Below, one piece after another: positions 28,215 through 37,131 of a stretch of DNA of 64,000 nt. The first letter of the stretch is position 1, and each line of letters starts with the position of its first letter. Origin of the DNA: Stutzerimonas balearica DSM 6083 (GTDB lineage: Bacteria > Pseudomonadota > Gammaproteobacteria > Pseudomonadales > Pseudomonadaceae); contig NZ_CP007511.1 of NCBI RefSeq assembly GCF_000818015.1, forward strand, positions 3,358,501 through 3,422,500. Reading direction: 5' to 3'. The notes below the pieces were generated by a model, which worked only from the letters and a program-made list of their open reading frames with translations, was not told where the DNA came from and searched no databases. Position numbers and translations under genes: made by a program.

Positions 28215-28312
28215 CAAAAAATGATCGCCTCGCTACAAGGCGCGGCCTGCCTATTCTGGCGGCCTCGCTCCAAAGGTTATCCACAGAACCATTGACAGCT
28301 TCTGAGGATAAC
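28215..28312 (+). repeat. 98-bp DnaA-box-bearing repeat, copy A
   Basis: Begins CAAAAAATGATCGCC. TTATCCACA begins 62 bases in (28277-28285), and GGATAAC begins 29 bases after that (28306-28312). GGTTATCC (28275) and GGATAACC (28306) form a perfect 8-bp inverted repeat. Positions of the three blocks are identical in all four copies. Confidence 0.85.
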
Positions 28313-28375
28313 CGCATCCATGGCTGCGCTGCGACCGCCAGAACGCGCGTGGAACGAGCCCGCCAAGTGCCTGAG

Positions 28376-28473
28376 CAAAAAACGACCAAGTGGCCACAGG
28401 CCGCGCACGCTCTGCATCGGGGCAACCTGTCAAAGGGTTATCCACAGAACGCCCCACCGAAAACCTGGACAAA
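28376..28473 (+). repeat. 98-bp DnaA-box-bearing repeat, copy B
   Basis: CAAAAAACGACC at 28376, TTATCCACA at 28438-28446 and a degenerate GGACAA at 28467. The same CTATCGCCC extension seen in copy D follows 11 bases after the right arm starts. It lies 161 bases after copy A in the same orientation. Confidence 0.8.
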
Positions 28474-28556
28474 ATGGCTATCGCCCCGATCGAAGAAAGC
28501 AACCGGCAGTGGATTCGTAGGCGCGCTAGCCTCTTCGCGTCAGAAGGAGAAATGCC

Positions 28557-28625
28557 ATGTTCGATTACCAGTTGCTCGAGCGCCTGCTTGCCGACTACGC
28601 CTGCACGGCGATGGGCATCGGCTAG
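28557..28625 (+). CDS. Possible 22-residue small ORF upstream of the LOG gene
   Basis: ATG at 28557 lies seven bases from GGAG in AAGGAGA; the peptide starts MFDYQLLERLLADYAC and ends CTAMGIG before TAG. It is too short to assign. The ribosome site is better than that of many real genes, and it lies 69 bases before the LOG gene, so it could be a leader peptide, a small protein, or a chance ORF left over from a decayed gene. Confidence 0.35.
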   Translation: MFDYQLLERLLADYACTAMGIG

Positions 28626-28694
28626 GCGGGGAGCGCTTGGCCCGCTCAGCCCGGAACGCTACCCTCAGCGCTTTTACAGCCTCCGGAGTTCGAG

Positions 28695-29282
28695 ATGGTC
28701 TTGCGTTCGATTTGTGTGTTCTGCGGCGCCAGCACGGGAACCGATCCCGTTTATCGAGAAGCGGCAGCGGCAATGGGCCGGACCCTGGCCGAGCAGGGCA
28801 TCACGCTTGTCTATGGTGGTGGCGCGGTCGGCCTCATGGGCGTGGTCGCAGACGCTGCGCTGGCTGCCGGTGGAGAGGTCATCGGCATCATTCCGCAGAG
28901 CCTGAAGGATGCCGAGATAGGCCACCCTGGCCTCACGCGCTTGGAAATCGTCGACGGGATGCATGCGCGCAAGGCGCGCATGGCCGAGCTGGCGGATGCC
29001 TTCATCGCCATGCCCGGAGGCCTGGGCACACTGGAAGAGCTGTTCGAAGTCTGGACCTGGGGGCAGCTCGGCTACCATGCCAAGCCGATGGGCCTGCTGG
29101 ACACCAACCACTTCTACGCCAAGCTCAGCCACTTTCTCGACCACCTGGTAGCCGAAGCCTTCGTCCGCCCGCAGTACCGTGAAATGCTGCAGCGCGGCGA
29201 TACTCCGGATGCGTTGCTCGAACGACTGCGAGCCTGGCAACCAACGGTCACAGCCAAGTGGAGCGAGCGCGAGCCCTCCTGA
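28695..29282 (+). CDS. LOG family protein (TIGR00730, putative nucleoside-monophosphate phosphoribohydrolase)
   Basis: A 195-residue Rossmann-like protein with the diagnostic [17 protein letters not shown] block (PGGxGTxxE, near residue 110) and the nucleotide-binding VFCGASTGT start, with [10 protein letters not shown] at about 40. LOG proteins cleave ribose-5-phosphate from AMP or cytokinin nucleotides; they are often mislabelled lysine decarboxylases. GGAG precedes the ATG. Two repeat copies lie on each side, which is unusual for a single housekeeping gene. Confidence 0.93.
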   Translation: MVLRSICVFCGASTGTDPVYREAAAAMGRTLAEQGITLVYGGGAVGLMGVVADAALAAGGEVIGIIPQSLKDAEIGHPGLTRLEIVDGMHARKARMAELADAFIAMPGGLGTLEELFEVWTWGQLGYHAKPMGLLDTNHFYAKLSHFLDHLVAEAFVRPQYREMLQRGDTPDALLERLRAWQPTVTAKWSEREPS

Positions 29283-29294
29283 GCAGGCGCTGAT

Positions 29295-29392
29295 CAAAAA
29301 CCGAGCAACCTCGCCGCAGCCACGGCTGGCGGGGTTTGCAGTGGTTCATCCCAGAATTATCCACAATACGACCCACAGCAACGCTGGATAAC
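29295..29392 (+). repeat. 98-bp DnaA-box-bearing repeat, copy C
   Basis: CAAAAACCGAGC at 29295, TTATCCACA at 29357-29365 and GGATAAC at 29386-29392. The offsets of 62 and 29 bases are the same as in copies A, B and D. The middle is GC-rich and much less conserved than the ends. Confidence 0.8.
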
Positions 29393-29419
29393 TCCAGCTC
29401 TGGCATGCTGCACAGCGGA

Positions 29420-29517
29420 AAAAAAATGATCGCCCCGCGCAAAGCCAGGCGGATCGGCGCCTGCAGCGACTGTTCCAGCGGTTATGCACAGAACGAATCA
29501 CAGCTATTGGGGATAAC
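29420..29517 (+). repeat. 98-bp DnaA-box-bearing repeat, copy D
   Basis: A-run then TGATCGCCCCGC at 29427 (matching copy A), TTATGCACA at 29482-29490 (an exact TTATNCACA box) and GGATAAC at 29511-29517. CTATCGCCC at 29522 matches copy B at the same offset. It ends about 50 bases before the DUF2726 start. Confidence 0.82.
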
Positions 29518-29570
29518 GAACCTATCGCCCACCGGGAACTCCACTGCAGTACGCAATACGGAGTGCTCGT

Positions 29571-30041
29571 ATGAACTGGCTGGCCCTGACCGTCGTCACC
29601 TTTGTCTGCTTTGCGCTGGTGCTTTGGATCAAGCAACGCCAGTACAACCATCCGGCGCTGCAGTTTCCCTACCGTCTACGCCCGACGCTGCTCGATGAAA
29701 CGCAGCGCGAATTGCTGGCGCTGCTGCAGCGCCAGCTTGGCGAGCGCTATCTGGTCTTGCCCGGCATGCCGCTGGCGGGTCTCGTCGAGATCACTGTGGT
29801 ACCGAGACGGACGCCCTGGTACCAGGCACGCAACCGGATCGCCGAGCGCCGCGTGGACTTCCTCCTCTTGAGGCGCCCCGACCTCGCACCGGCAGGCGGC
29901 GTGATGCTCGAGCCGCCGCAAGATCCGTTTCTCGAGCAGCTGTTCAACGTGCTCGAGTTGCCCCTCGTCCGCCTCGATCGGGGTCAGGCCCACGTCTATG
30001 GCCAGGTCAGCCAGGCGCTGGCGGACGCCGGCCTCCATTGA
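29571..30041 (+). CDS. DUF2726 domain-containing membrane-anchored protein
   Basis: A 156-residue protein with one N-terminal membrane helix (WLALTVVTFVCFALVLWI) and a cytoplasmic DUF2726 domain: LLDETQRELLALLQRQL, YLVLPGMPLAGLVEI and RRVDFLLLRRPDLAP. DUF2726 is a nuclease-like restriction-endonuclease fold in other proteins, with the VDFLLL strand as a core block. Whether it cuts nucleic acid here is unknown. GGAG precedes the ATG. Confidence 0.82.
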   Translation: MNWLALTVVTFVCFALVLWIKQRQYNHPALQFPYRLRPTLLDETQRELLALLQRQLGERYLVLPGMPLAGLVEITVVPRRTPWYQARNRIAERRVDFLLLRRPDLAPAGGVMLEPPQDPFLEQLFNVLELPLVRLDRGQAHVYGQVSQALADAGLH

Positions 30042-30128
30042 TCGGCGCACTGAAATGGAGCGCTTGCATGGTGGTCCTAGAGGGCTCGGCCCCGCGTCGA
30101 GCTCGTCCACCTTCTGCTGGAGTCTCCC

Positions 30129-30602
30129 ATGTTCAACCGCCCCTTGTTCGTCTGCGCCTTCGCCCTGCTCGCCCCGAGCATGACCCTTGCCGAAACCGAA
30201 ACCTGCCAGAAGGTCGCGGAAAAGGACATCGCCGCGTTGTTCGTGCGCTGGAACGATGCCCTGCAGTCCGGCGATCCACAGAACGTCGTCGACACCTATG
30301 CACAGGACTCACTGCTGCTGCCGACGCTGTCCAATACCCCGCGCCGTAGCGCCGACGCCAAGGCAGACTACTTTCGCCATTTCATGGCGGGCCAGCCACG
30401 CGGCAACATCGATTCGCGGATGATTCAGATCGACTGCAACACCGCACTCGATGCCGGCCTGTACACCTTCCGCTTTGCCGATGGAAAAAAGGTGCAGGCG
30501 CGCTACACCTTCACCTACAAGTGGTTTCCCGAGCAGGAGCAATGGCTGATCACCAGTCACCATTCCTCGGCCATGCCCGAGCCGCAGAAGACGCACGAGT
30601 GA
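30129..30602 (+). CDS. SgcJ/EcaC family NTF2-like secreted protein
   Basis: A 157-residue exported protein. The signal peptide is MFNRPLFVCAFALLAPSMTLA with cleavage after TLA. The mature part is a DUF4440/SgcJ-like cone fold: DIAALFVRWNDALQSGDPQNVVDTYAQDSLLLPTLS and a C-terminal FTYKWFPEQEQWLITSHHSS. Such domains bind small hydrophobic molecules or act as cyclases; no specific reaction can be assigned. GGAG lies upstream of the ATG. Confidence 0.85.
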   Translation: MFNRPLFVCAFALLAPSMTLAETETCQKVAEKDIAALFVRWNDALQSGDPQNVVDTYAQDSLLLPTLSNTPRRSADAKADYFRHFMAGQPRGNIDSRMIQIDCNTALDAGLYTFRFADGKKVQARYTFTYKWFPEQEQWLITSHHSSAMPEPQKTHE

Positions 30603-30666
30603 AGCTGTCGCTCGCCGGCGCGGTAGCGGATACTGCGCCGCGTCCACACCACCGCCGTCTCCGCTG

Positions 30667-31689
30667 ATGTCCCTCAAGACCCGCCTGCTGCCCTTGATCG
30701 AACTGGGCACCCGCCTCGCCCAGCGCTATCCGGGGCTGATCGCGCTATTCGGCTTCGCCTCCGGCGTCGCCAGCTTCCTGCTGGTCGAGCGCCAGGCAGG
30801 TCTGGCCAAGGTCATTGCTCTGGTCATGCTCATCAGCTGGATCTGGCTGGTGCTGGAAAACACATTGCGTCAGCAGCTGCGCCGCCGCTTCGGCTGGTCG
30901 GTGCCGCGCCCCTTGCTGCGCTACGCGACGCAGATGGTGCACCAGGAGACGCTGTTCTTCATCGTGCCCTTCTACATCATCACCACCACCTGGAACAGCG
31001 GCCAGGCGGTGTTCACCGGGCTGCTCGGTGTCGCCGCCCTGATTTCGCTGATCGACCCGCTGTACTACCGCTGGCTGGCCCCGCGGCGTTGGCTGTACCT
31101 GGGCTTCCACGCGCTGACGCTGTTTGCCGTGCTCCTGACCGCCCTGCCGATCATCCTGCACCTGAGTACACCGCAGAGTTACCGCCTGGCGCTGGCCGTC
31201 GCCGTGGTGTTGGCCCTTCCGAGCCTGCTGGAGCTTTTCCCGGGGCGGAGCTGGCGCAACCTGCTGGCCCTGGCAGGCGTCACGATACTGGTTGCCGGCG
31301 CCGGCTGGTTCGGACGCACCTGGGTACCACCAGCGACGCTATGGCTCGCCGAGGTCGCCGTGACCACCCAGCTGGACGACGCACGGCGCGAGCCGGGGCG
31401 CAGCATTCGCCAGCTGAGCAGCGCGCAGCTGCGCGCCAGCGGGCTGTATGCCTATACCGCGATCAATGCCCCGCGCGGCCTGAAGGAGCGCATTTACCAT
31501 GAATGGCTGCACGAGGGCCGCCAGGTCGATCGCATCGCACTGGAGATCAGCGGCGGGGGGGAGGCTGGCTATCGCGCCTGGAGCCATAAGCGGAATTTCC
31601 CGGCCGACGTCGAAGGCAAATGGCGAGTGCGAGTCGTCACCGAGGCCGGCCAGATGATCGGCATGCTGCGCTTCGAGGTGGGCCCGTAG
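30667..31689 (+). CDS. DUF5924/DUF2914 membrane protein
   Basis: A 340-residue inner-membrane protein. About seven hydrophobic segments fill residues 20-220 (DUF5924-like), followed by a C-terminal soluble DUF2914-like domain of about 70 residues with YHEWLHEGRQVDRIALEISGG, YRAWSHKRNFPADVEGKWRVRV and MLRFEV. The two-part plan occurs in proteobacterial envelope proteins of unknown role. No ribosome site as clear as its neighbours' is seen. Confidence 0.78.
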   Translation: MSLKTRLLPLIELGTRLAQRYPGLIALFGFASGVASFLLVERQAGLAKVIALVMLISWIWLVLENTLRQQLRRRFGWSVPRPLLRYATQMVHQETLFFIVPFYIITTTWNSGQAVFTGLLGVAALISLIDPLYYRWLAPRRWLYLGFHALTLFAVLLTALPIILHLSTPQSYRLALAVAVVLALPSLLELFPGRSWRNLLALAGVTILVAGAGWFGRTWVPPATLWLAEVAVTTQLDDARREPGRSIRQLSSAQLRASGLYAYTAINAPRGLKERIYHEWLHEGRQVDRIALEISGGGEAGYRAWSHKRNFPADVEGKWRVRVVTEAGQMIGMLRFEVGP

Positions 31690-31746
31690 CGAACGCCCGG
31701 AGCCCGCCGCGACTCCATAAGGGAAAGCCACCCAGAGGAATCTCCG

Positions 31747-32325
31747 ATGGATGCCTGGCATACCCTTCTCGGCACCGTCGCTGCCGAATTCTCCGACCTT
31801 CCTGACGTCAGGGAAGTCGCACGGGTCAGCACCCGGCTGCTGGTCGCCGCCGCGCTCGGCGGCCTGCTCGGTTACGAGCGCGAACTCAAGCGCAAGGCCG
31901 CCGGGCTGCGCACGCACATGCTGGTGGCCCTCGGTGCCGCGCTGTTCGTACTCGTCCCGCTGCAAGCCGGCGTCCCCAAGGAGGATGTCTCGCGCGTCAT
32001 GCAGGGCATCGTCACCGGCATCGGCTTTCTCGGCGCGGGCACCATCCTCAAGGGCAGCTCGGTCGAGGACGTCAAAGGCCTCACCACTGCCGCCGGCATC
32101 TGGCTCACCGCGGCCATTGGCGTTGCGGCAGGCATGGGGCACGAAGCCACCGCCGTGCTCAGCTCGCTGCTGGCGCTCGCCGTGTTCCGTACCATGCCGA
32201 TTCTCGAGCGCCACGCGGCCCGGCGTGCCGCCAGACATCGCCGTGCGGCGCGCTCGGCCACTGCCGAACGAAGTCGCGACCGCCGCAGTCGTAACAGCGA
32301 AGACCCGCCGCATTCGCACCCTTGA
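31747..32325 (+). CDS. MgtC/SapB family membrane protein
   Basis: A 192-residue inner-membrane protein with four to five hydrophobic segments and the MgtC signature: AALGGLLGYERELKRKAAGLRTHMLVALGAALF, GIGFLGAGTIL and VKGLTTAAGIWLTAAIGVAAGMG. MgtC proteins affect growth at low Mg2+ and F-type ATPase activity in pathogens; this one's role is inferred by family only. The C-terminus is a basic tail (RRAARHRRAAR). GAGGAA precedes the ATG. Confidence 0.9.
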   Translation: MDAWHTLLGTVAAEFSDLPDVREVARVSTRLLVAAALGGLLGYERELKRKAAGLRTHMLVALGAALFVLVPLQAGVPKEDVSRVMQGIVTGIGFLGAGTILKGSSVEDVKGLTTAAGIWLTAAIGVAAGMGHEATAVLSSLLALAVFRTMPILERHAARRAARHRRAARSATAERSRDRRSRNSEDPPHSHP

Positions 32326-32362
32326 GGCGGGGCCGGCAGACCAGCAGGCGGGAGGTGACCCC

Positions 32363-32767
32363 ATGCCACGCGGTGACAAGTCCAAGTACACCGACAAGCA
32401 ACAGCGCAAAGCCGAACACATCGAGCAAAGCTACGAGGATCGCGGCGTCTCGGAGAGCGAGGCTGAAGCTCGCGCCTGGGCCACGGTGAACAAACAATCC
32501 GGCGGTGGCGAACGCGCCGGCGGCTCGGGCCGCAAGAAAAGCGAGACCGCCAAGCGCGCCGATCGCAAGGACTCGGCCGACCGCGCAGCCAAGTCGCGCA
32601 AGGGCGAGTCACCGAACAAGGGCTCGGCACGCCGCAATTCGGGATCGGGCAGCACCTCTCTGAGCGACATGACGCGCGATGAGCTGATGAAGAAGGCGCA
32701 GGAAAAGGACATCCGGGGGCGCTCGAAGATGCGCAAGGACGAGCTGATCGAGGCGCTGAGTCGATGA
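32363..32767 (+). CDS. Lysine/arginine-rich protein with C-terminal Rho-N motif
   Basis: A 134-residue, highly charged protein. The N-terminus (KYTDKQQRKAEHIEQSYED, then EAEARAWATVNKQSGGG) is typical of proteins annotated as plasmid stabilisation or Rho-N-like in pseudomonads. The middle is low-complexity basic, and the C-terminal LSDMTRDELMKKAQEKDI ending LIEALSR is a Rho N-terminal/SAP-like helix pair that often binds nucleic acid. GGAGGTGA upstream fixes the ATG at 32363. The stop overlaps the next start (ATGA). Confidence 0.85.
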   Translation: MPRGDKSKYTDKQQRKAEHIEQSYEDRGVSESEAEARAWATVNKQSGGGERAGGSGRKKSETAKRADRKDSADRAAKSRKGESPNKGSARRNSGSGSTSLSDMTRDELMKKAQEKDIRGRSKMRKDELIEALSR

Positions 32768-32904
32768 ATCGCCCAGACCTGCCCGAGCCGCCAGCACCCA
32801 AGCGCGACGATCCTGGTGAACCGGTTCCGGTGGGCGACCCGGCCGAACCGGAACCGGAGCAGGCGGTGGGCAAAACTTTCCGCCCGGGAGCCAATCAGAA
32901 CTAG
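32764..32904 (+). CDS. 46-residue proline/glutamate-rich protein
   Basis: A small ORF starting at ATG 32764, overlapping the stop of the upstream gene by ATGA, with the peptide MNRPDLPEPPAPKRDD at its start and VGKTFRPGANQN at its end. It is rich in Pro, Glu and Asp, and likely unstructured. The ATGA overlap suggests translation coupled to the Rho-N-like gene, which supports it as real, but I do not recognise it. Confidence 0.65.
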   Translation: MNRPDLPEPPAPKRDDPGEPVPVGDPAEPEPEQAVGKTFRPGANQN

Positions 32905-32951
32905 CGGGCTTCGATCGCTGAGCACAGCCCGCATAACTCAAGGAGAGCCTG

Positions 32952-33485
32952 ATGAGCTACGTACAACTGAGCGACAAGCAAACCCTGCGCGAACGTGCGC
33001 GCCAGCATGTGGAGAACGGTGCAGTCACCGAAACCTACTCCGCCGACCGCGATGTGGTGATTCGCCTGCTCAACGAAGCACTGGCAACGGAACTGGTTTG
33101 CTACCTGCGCTACAAGCGCCACTACTACATGGCGACCGGCCTCAAATCGAGCGCAGCCGCCGATGAATTCCTCGAGCATGCCAACGAGGAACAGGAACAC
33201 GCCGACCGCCTTGCCGAACGGATCGTCCAGTTGGGCGGTGAACCGGACTTCAACCCGGACGGGCTGAGCGAGCGCGCACATGCGCAATATGCCGAGGGTA
33301 ACGGCCTGCGCGACATGGTCTTCGAAAACCTCGTTGCCGAGCGCATTGCGATCGACAGCTATCGCGAGATCGTGCAGTACCTGGGCGACAAGGACCCGAC
33401 CACACGGCGCATCTTCGAAGACATCCTCGCGCAGGAAGAAGAGCATGCCGACGACCTCGCGGGCCTGCTCGACGGCATGAACTGA
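32952..33485 (+). CDS. Ferritin-like/bacterioferritin-family protein
   Basis: A 177-residue four-helix protein with ferritin-like metal ligands: the glutamate in ALATELVCYLRYKRHYY, ANEEQEHADRL (ExxH), ENLVAERIAIDSYREIV and EEEHADDLAG. This pattern matches the bacterioferritin/DUF ferritin-like group that stores or oxidises iron; a heme-binding methionine is not obvious. AGGAGAGCC precedes the ATG. It follows the two small charged genes, a possible stress group. Confidence 0.88.
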   Translation: MSYVQLSDKQTLRERARQHVENGAVTETYSADRDVVIRLLNEALATELVCYLRYKRHYYMATGLKSSAAADEFLEHANEEQEHADRLAERIVQLGGEPDFNPDGLSERAHAQYAEGNGLRDMVFENLVAERIAIDSYREIVQYLGDKDPTTRRIFEDILAQEEEHADDLAGLLDGMN

Positions 33486-33556
33486 TCGCAGCCTCACGCT
33501 TCGCACGATGCGGAGCGTGACCCACCTCCGCTCGCCCTCCGCGCGCTAGCCCAGGG

Positions 33557-33590
33557 TAAAAAAAAGCCACCCGAAGGTGGCTTGAAAAAC
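33557..33590 (-). terminator. Terminator after lpxC
   Basis: On the minus strand AAGCCACC pairs with GGTGGCTT around TTCG, followed by a T-run of eight. The plus-strand side has a short T-poor end, so it mainly stops transcription from the dcw cluster. Confidence 0.9.
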
Positions 33591-33608
33591 TAGGAAGAGA
33601 GGTGTTGC

Positions 33609-34556
<948 letters not shown>

Positions 34557-34632
34557 TCAACAAGTGGCGGCGATAATAGCAGATGCCACCTTTGCTGAAT
34601 ACTAATCACACACATAGCGCCAATAACCTAAA

Positions 34633-35820
34633 TCAATCAGCCTGGCGACGCAGGAAGGCCGGAATGTCCAGGTAATCCAGGTCCTCCTGCGGGTTCAGCT
34701 TGGCGGCGGTCGCAGCCGCATGGGCCTGGTTGCGCATGACGGTCGGGCGCTCCAGATCACGGTAGTTGACCGCGGCCTGCTCCTGCTGACGCGGCGCGGG
34801 CGCTGCGGCCGGGGCGGAAACGCTCTGCACGGTGTTGTCCACCACCTTGACCGGCTTGTCGTGGCGCGAACCGAGGCCGGTGGCGACCACCGTCACATGC
34901 AGCTCGTCACGCATATCCGGATCGATCACCGCGCCGACCTTGACGGTGGCTTCGTCGGAGGCGAACGCCTCGATGATCTCGCCGACCGCCGCGTACTCGC
35001 CGAGCGACAGGTCCAGACCGGCGGTAATGTTGACCAGAATGCCACGTGCACCCTGCAGGTTGACGTCCTCGAGCAGCGGATTGCGGATTGCCGCCTCGGT
35101 GGCCTCGCGCGCACGGTTCGGGCCGGTGGCGCTGCCGGTACCCATCATCGCCATGCCCATCTCGCCCATGACGGTCTTGACGTCGGCGAAGTCGACGTTC
35201 ATCAGGCCCGGACGCTGCATGATGTCGGAGATGCCGCGAACGGCGCCGGAGAGCACGTCGTCAGCCTTGGCGAAGGCGGACAGCAGGCTCGCGTCCTTGC
35301 CGAGGATGGTCAGCAGCTTCTCGTTGGGAATGGTGATCAGCGAGTCGACGCATTCGGACAGCGCACGGATGCCCTCGTCGGCCACTTGCATGCGGCGACG
35401 CCCCTCGAAGGGGAACGGACGGGTGACCACGGCGACGGTCAGGATGCCCATTTCCTTGGCGACCGAGGCGATGATCGGCGCCGCACCGGTCCCGGTGCCG
35501 CCGCCCATGCCGGTGGTGATGAACACCATGTCGGCGCCCTGCAGCACTTCGGCAATACGCTCACGGTCCTCCATTGCAGCCTGACGGCCGATCTCCGGGT
35601 TGGTCCCGGCGCCCAGGCCCTTGGTGATGGCCGAGCCGAGCTGCAGCACGGTACGGGCCTCGATTTTCTTCAGCGCTTGTGCGTCGGTATTGGCACAGAT
35701 AAATTCCACGCCTTCGACGTTGTTGCGCACCATGTGATTGACGGCATTGCCGCCGCCGCCACCAACGCCGATGACCTTGATGACTGCGCTCTGTGGGGTA
35801 TGGTCTACCAATTCGAACAT
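34633..35820 (-). CDS. ftsZ: Cell-division GTPase FtsZ
   Basis: Tubulin-like GTPase of 395 residues that forms the Z-ring. The GTPase signature GGGTGTGAAP lies at about 105-114, the start has GVGGGGGNAVNHM, and the C-terminal conserved peptide DYLDIPAFLRRQAD would contact FtsA and ZipA. It is placed after ftsQ and ftsA as usual. The gap to ftsA is 47 bases. Confidence 0.98.
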   Translation of the reverse strand: MFELVDHTPQSAVIKVIGVGGGGGNAVNHMVRNNVEGVEFICANTDAQALKKIEARTVLQLGSAITKGLGAGTNPEIGRQAAMEDRERIAEVLQGADMVFITTGMGGGTGTGAAPIIASVAKEMGILTVAVVTRPFPFEGRRRMQVADEGIRALSECVDSLITIPNEKLLTILGKDASLLSAFAKADDVLSGAVRGISDIMQRPGLMNVDFADVKTVMGEMGMAMMGTGSATGPNRAREATEAAIRNPLLEDVNLQGARGILVNITAGLDLSLGEYAAVGEIIEAFASDEATVKVGAVIDPDMRDELHVTVVATGLGSRHDKPVKVVDNTVQSVSAPAAAPAPRQQEQAAVNYRDLERPTVMRNQAHAAATAAKLNPQEDLDYLDIPAFLRRQAD

Positions 35821-35867
35821 TTCCCTCTCTCCTTCCAGCTTTCTAGTTTTGATTTACTGCGCGTTGC

Positions 35868-37118
35868 TCAGAAATTGCCCTGGATCCAGCTCTTGAGCCG
35901 ATCCAGAACAGATGTTTTGTTTTCGTCGGCGTAGCTGCTGCTGCCGCCCGGCACGATCACGCCGTCGGCCTGCTTCTGCAGCCCGTACAGCAACAGCCCG
36001 ACGCCGGTCGAATAGATCGGGTTGCGGACCACGTCGCTCAGCCCTTTCACCGTATGCGGCACGCCCAGGCGCACCGGCATGTGGAAGATCTCCTCGGCCA
36101 GGTCGACTGCACCTTCCATCTTCGCGGTACCACCGGTCAGCACGATGCCAGCCGGCACCAGGTCCTCGTAGCCGCTGCGGCGAAGCTCGGCCTGGATCAG
36201 GGTGAACAGTTCGTCGTAGCGGGGCTCGACCACCTCGGCCAGGGCCTGGCGAGACAGCTCGCGCGGCGGCCGATCACCGACGCTTGGAACCTTGATGGTT
36301 TCGCCAGCGCCGGCCAGCTTGGCCAGCGCACAGGCATAGCGAATCTTGATTTCCTCGGCGTACTGGGTCGGTGTACGCAGCGCCATAGCGATGTCGTTGG
36401 TGACCTGGTCGCCGGCGATCGGGATCACCGCGGTGTGACGGATCGATCCCTCGGTGAAGATGCAGATGTCGGTGGTACCGCCGCCGATGTCCACCAGGCA
36501 AACGCCCAGCTCCTTCTCGTCGTCGGTCAGCACGGCATGCGCCGAGGCCAGCTGCTCAAGAATGATGTCGTCGACTTCCAGGCCACAGCGGCGTACGCAC
36601 TTCTCGACATTCTGCGCAGCGTTGACCGCGCAGGTGACCACGTGGACCTTGGCCTCGAGGCGCACCCCGGACATGCCCAGCGGCTCGCGCACGCCTTCCT
36701 GGTTATCGATCACGTAGTCCTGCGGCAGCGTATGCAGCACGCGCTGGTCAGCCGGAATCGCCACGGCCTGTGCAGCGTCGAGAACGCGCTCCAGGTCGGC
36801 GGTGCTGACCTCGCGATCACGAATCGCCACGATGCCGTGGGAGTTCAAGCTGCGGATGTGGTTGCCGGCCAGGCCGACGAACGCCGAATGGATGCGGCAG
36901 CCGGCCATCAGCTGCGCCTCTTCGATAGCGCGCTGGATCGACTGCACGGTCGATTCGATGTTGACCACCACGCCCTTCTTCAATCCACGGGAGGGGTGCG
37001 TACCGATGCCGACGATTTCCAGTTCGCCGTCCGCCGTTACCTCGCCTACCAGCGCCACCACTTTGGAAGTGCCGATATCCAGGCCGACGATCATCTTGCC
37101 GCTTTGCACGCTAGCCAT
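35868..37118 (-). CDS. ftsA: Cell-division protein FtsA
   Basis: Actin-like ATPase of 416 residues that anchors FtsZ to the membrane. GLDIGTSKVVALVGE is the phosphate-1 motif, DIGGGTTDICIF is phosphate-2, and TGGTAKMEG is in the adenosine region. The C-terminal amphipathic helix (VLDRLKSWIQGNF) binds the membrane. Thirteen bases separate it from ftsQ. Confidence 0.97.
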   Translation of the reverse strand: MASVQSGKMIVGLDIGTSKVVALVGEVTADGELEIVGIGTHPSRGLKKGVVVNIESTVQSIQRAIEEAQLMAGCRIHSAFVGLAGNHIRSLNSHGIVAIRDREVSTADLERVLDAAQAVAIPADQRVLHTLPQDYVIDNQEGVREPLGMSGVRLEAKVHVVTCAVNAAQNVEKCVRRCGLEVDDIILEQLASAHAVLTDDEKELGVCLVDIGGGTTDICIFTEGSIRHTAVIPIAGDQVTNDIAMALRTPTQYAEEIKIRYACALAKLAGAGETIKVPSVGDRPPRELSRQALAEVVEPRYDELFTLIQAELRRSGYEDLVPAGIVLTGGTAKMEGAVDLAEEIFHMPVRLGVPHTVKGLSDVVRNPIYSTGVGLLLYGLQKQADGVIVPGGSSSYADENKTSVLDRLKSWIQGNF

Positions 37119-37131
37119 GTTCTCTGGTTCC

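Larger units (their letters stand above)
28105..28694. other. 590-bp intergenic region holding two copies of a 98-bp repeat
   Basis: Region between the SDR and LOG genes. It contains repeat copies A (28215-28312) and B (28376-28473) and a 22-residue ORF (28557-28625) with a good ribosome site. Nothing else in it looks coding; the longer ORFs that cross it lack support. Confidence 0.7.
29283..29570. other. 288-bp intergenic region holding two more copies of the repeat
   Basis: Region between the LOG and DUF2726 genes. It is almost filled by repeat copies C (29295-29392) and D (29420-29517), starting 13 bases after the LOG stop. I see no coding sequence here and no clear terminator for the LOG gene. 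Confidence 0.7.

Noticed and set aside
28187..29182. 331-residue plus ORF spanning repeats A and B and the LOG gene
   Set aside because: It is in a different frame from the LOG protein, crosses the repeats and shows only low-complexity Arg/His-rich sequence.
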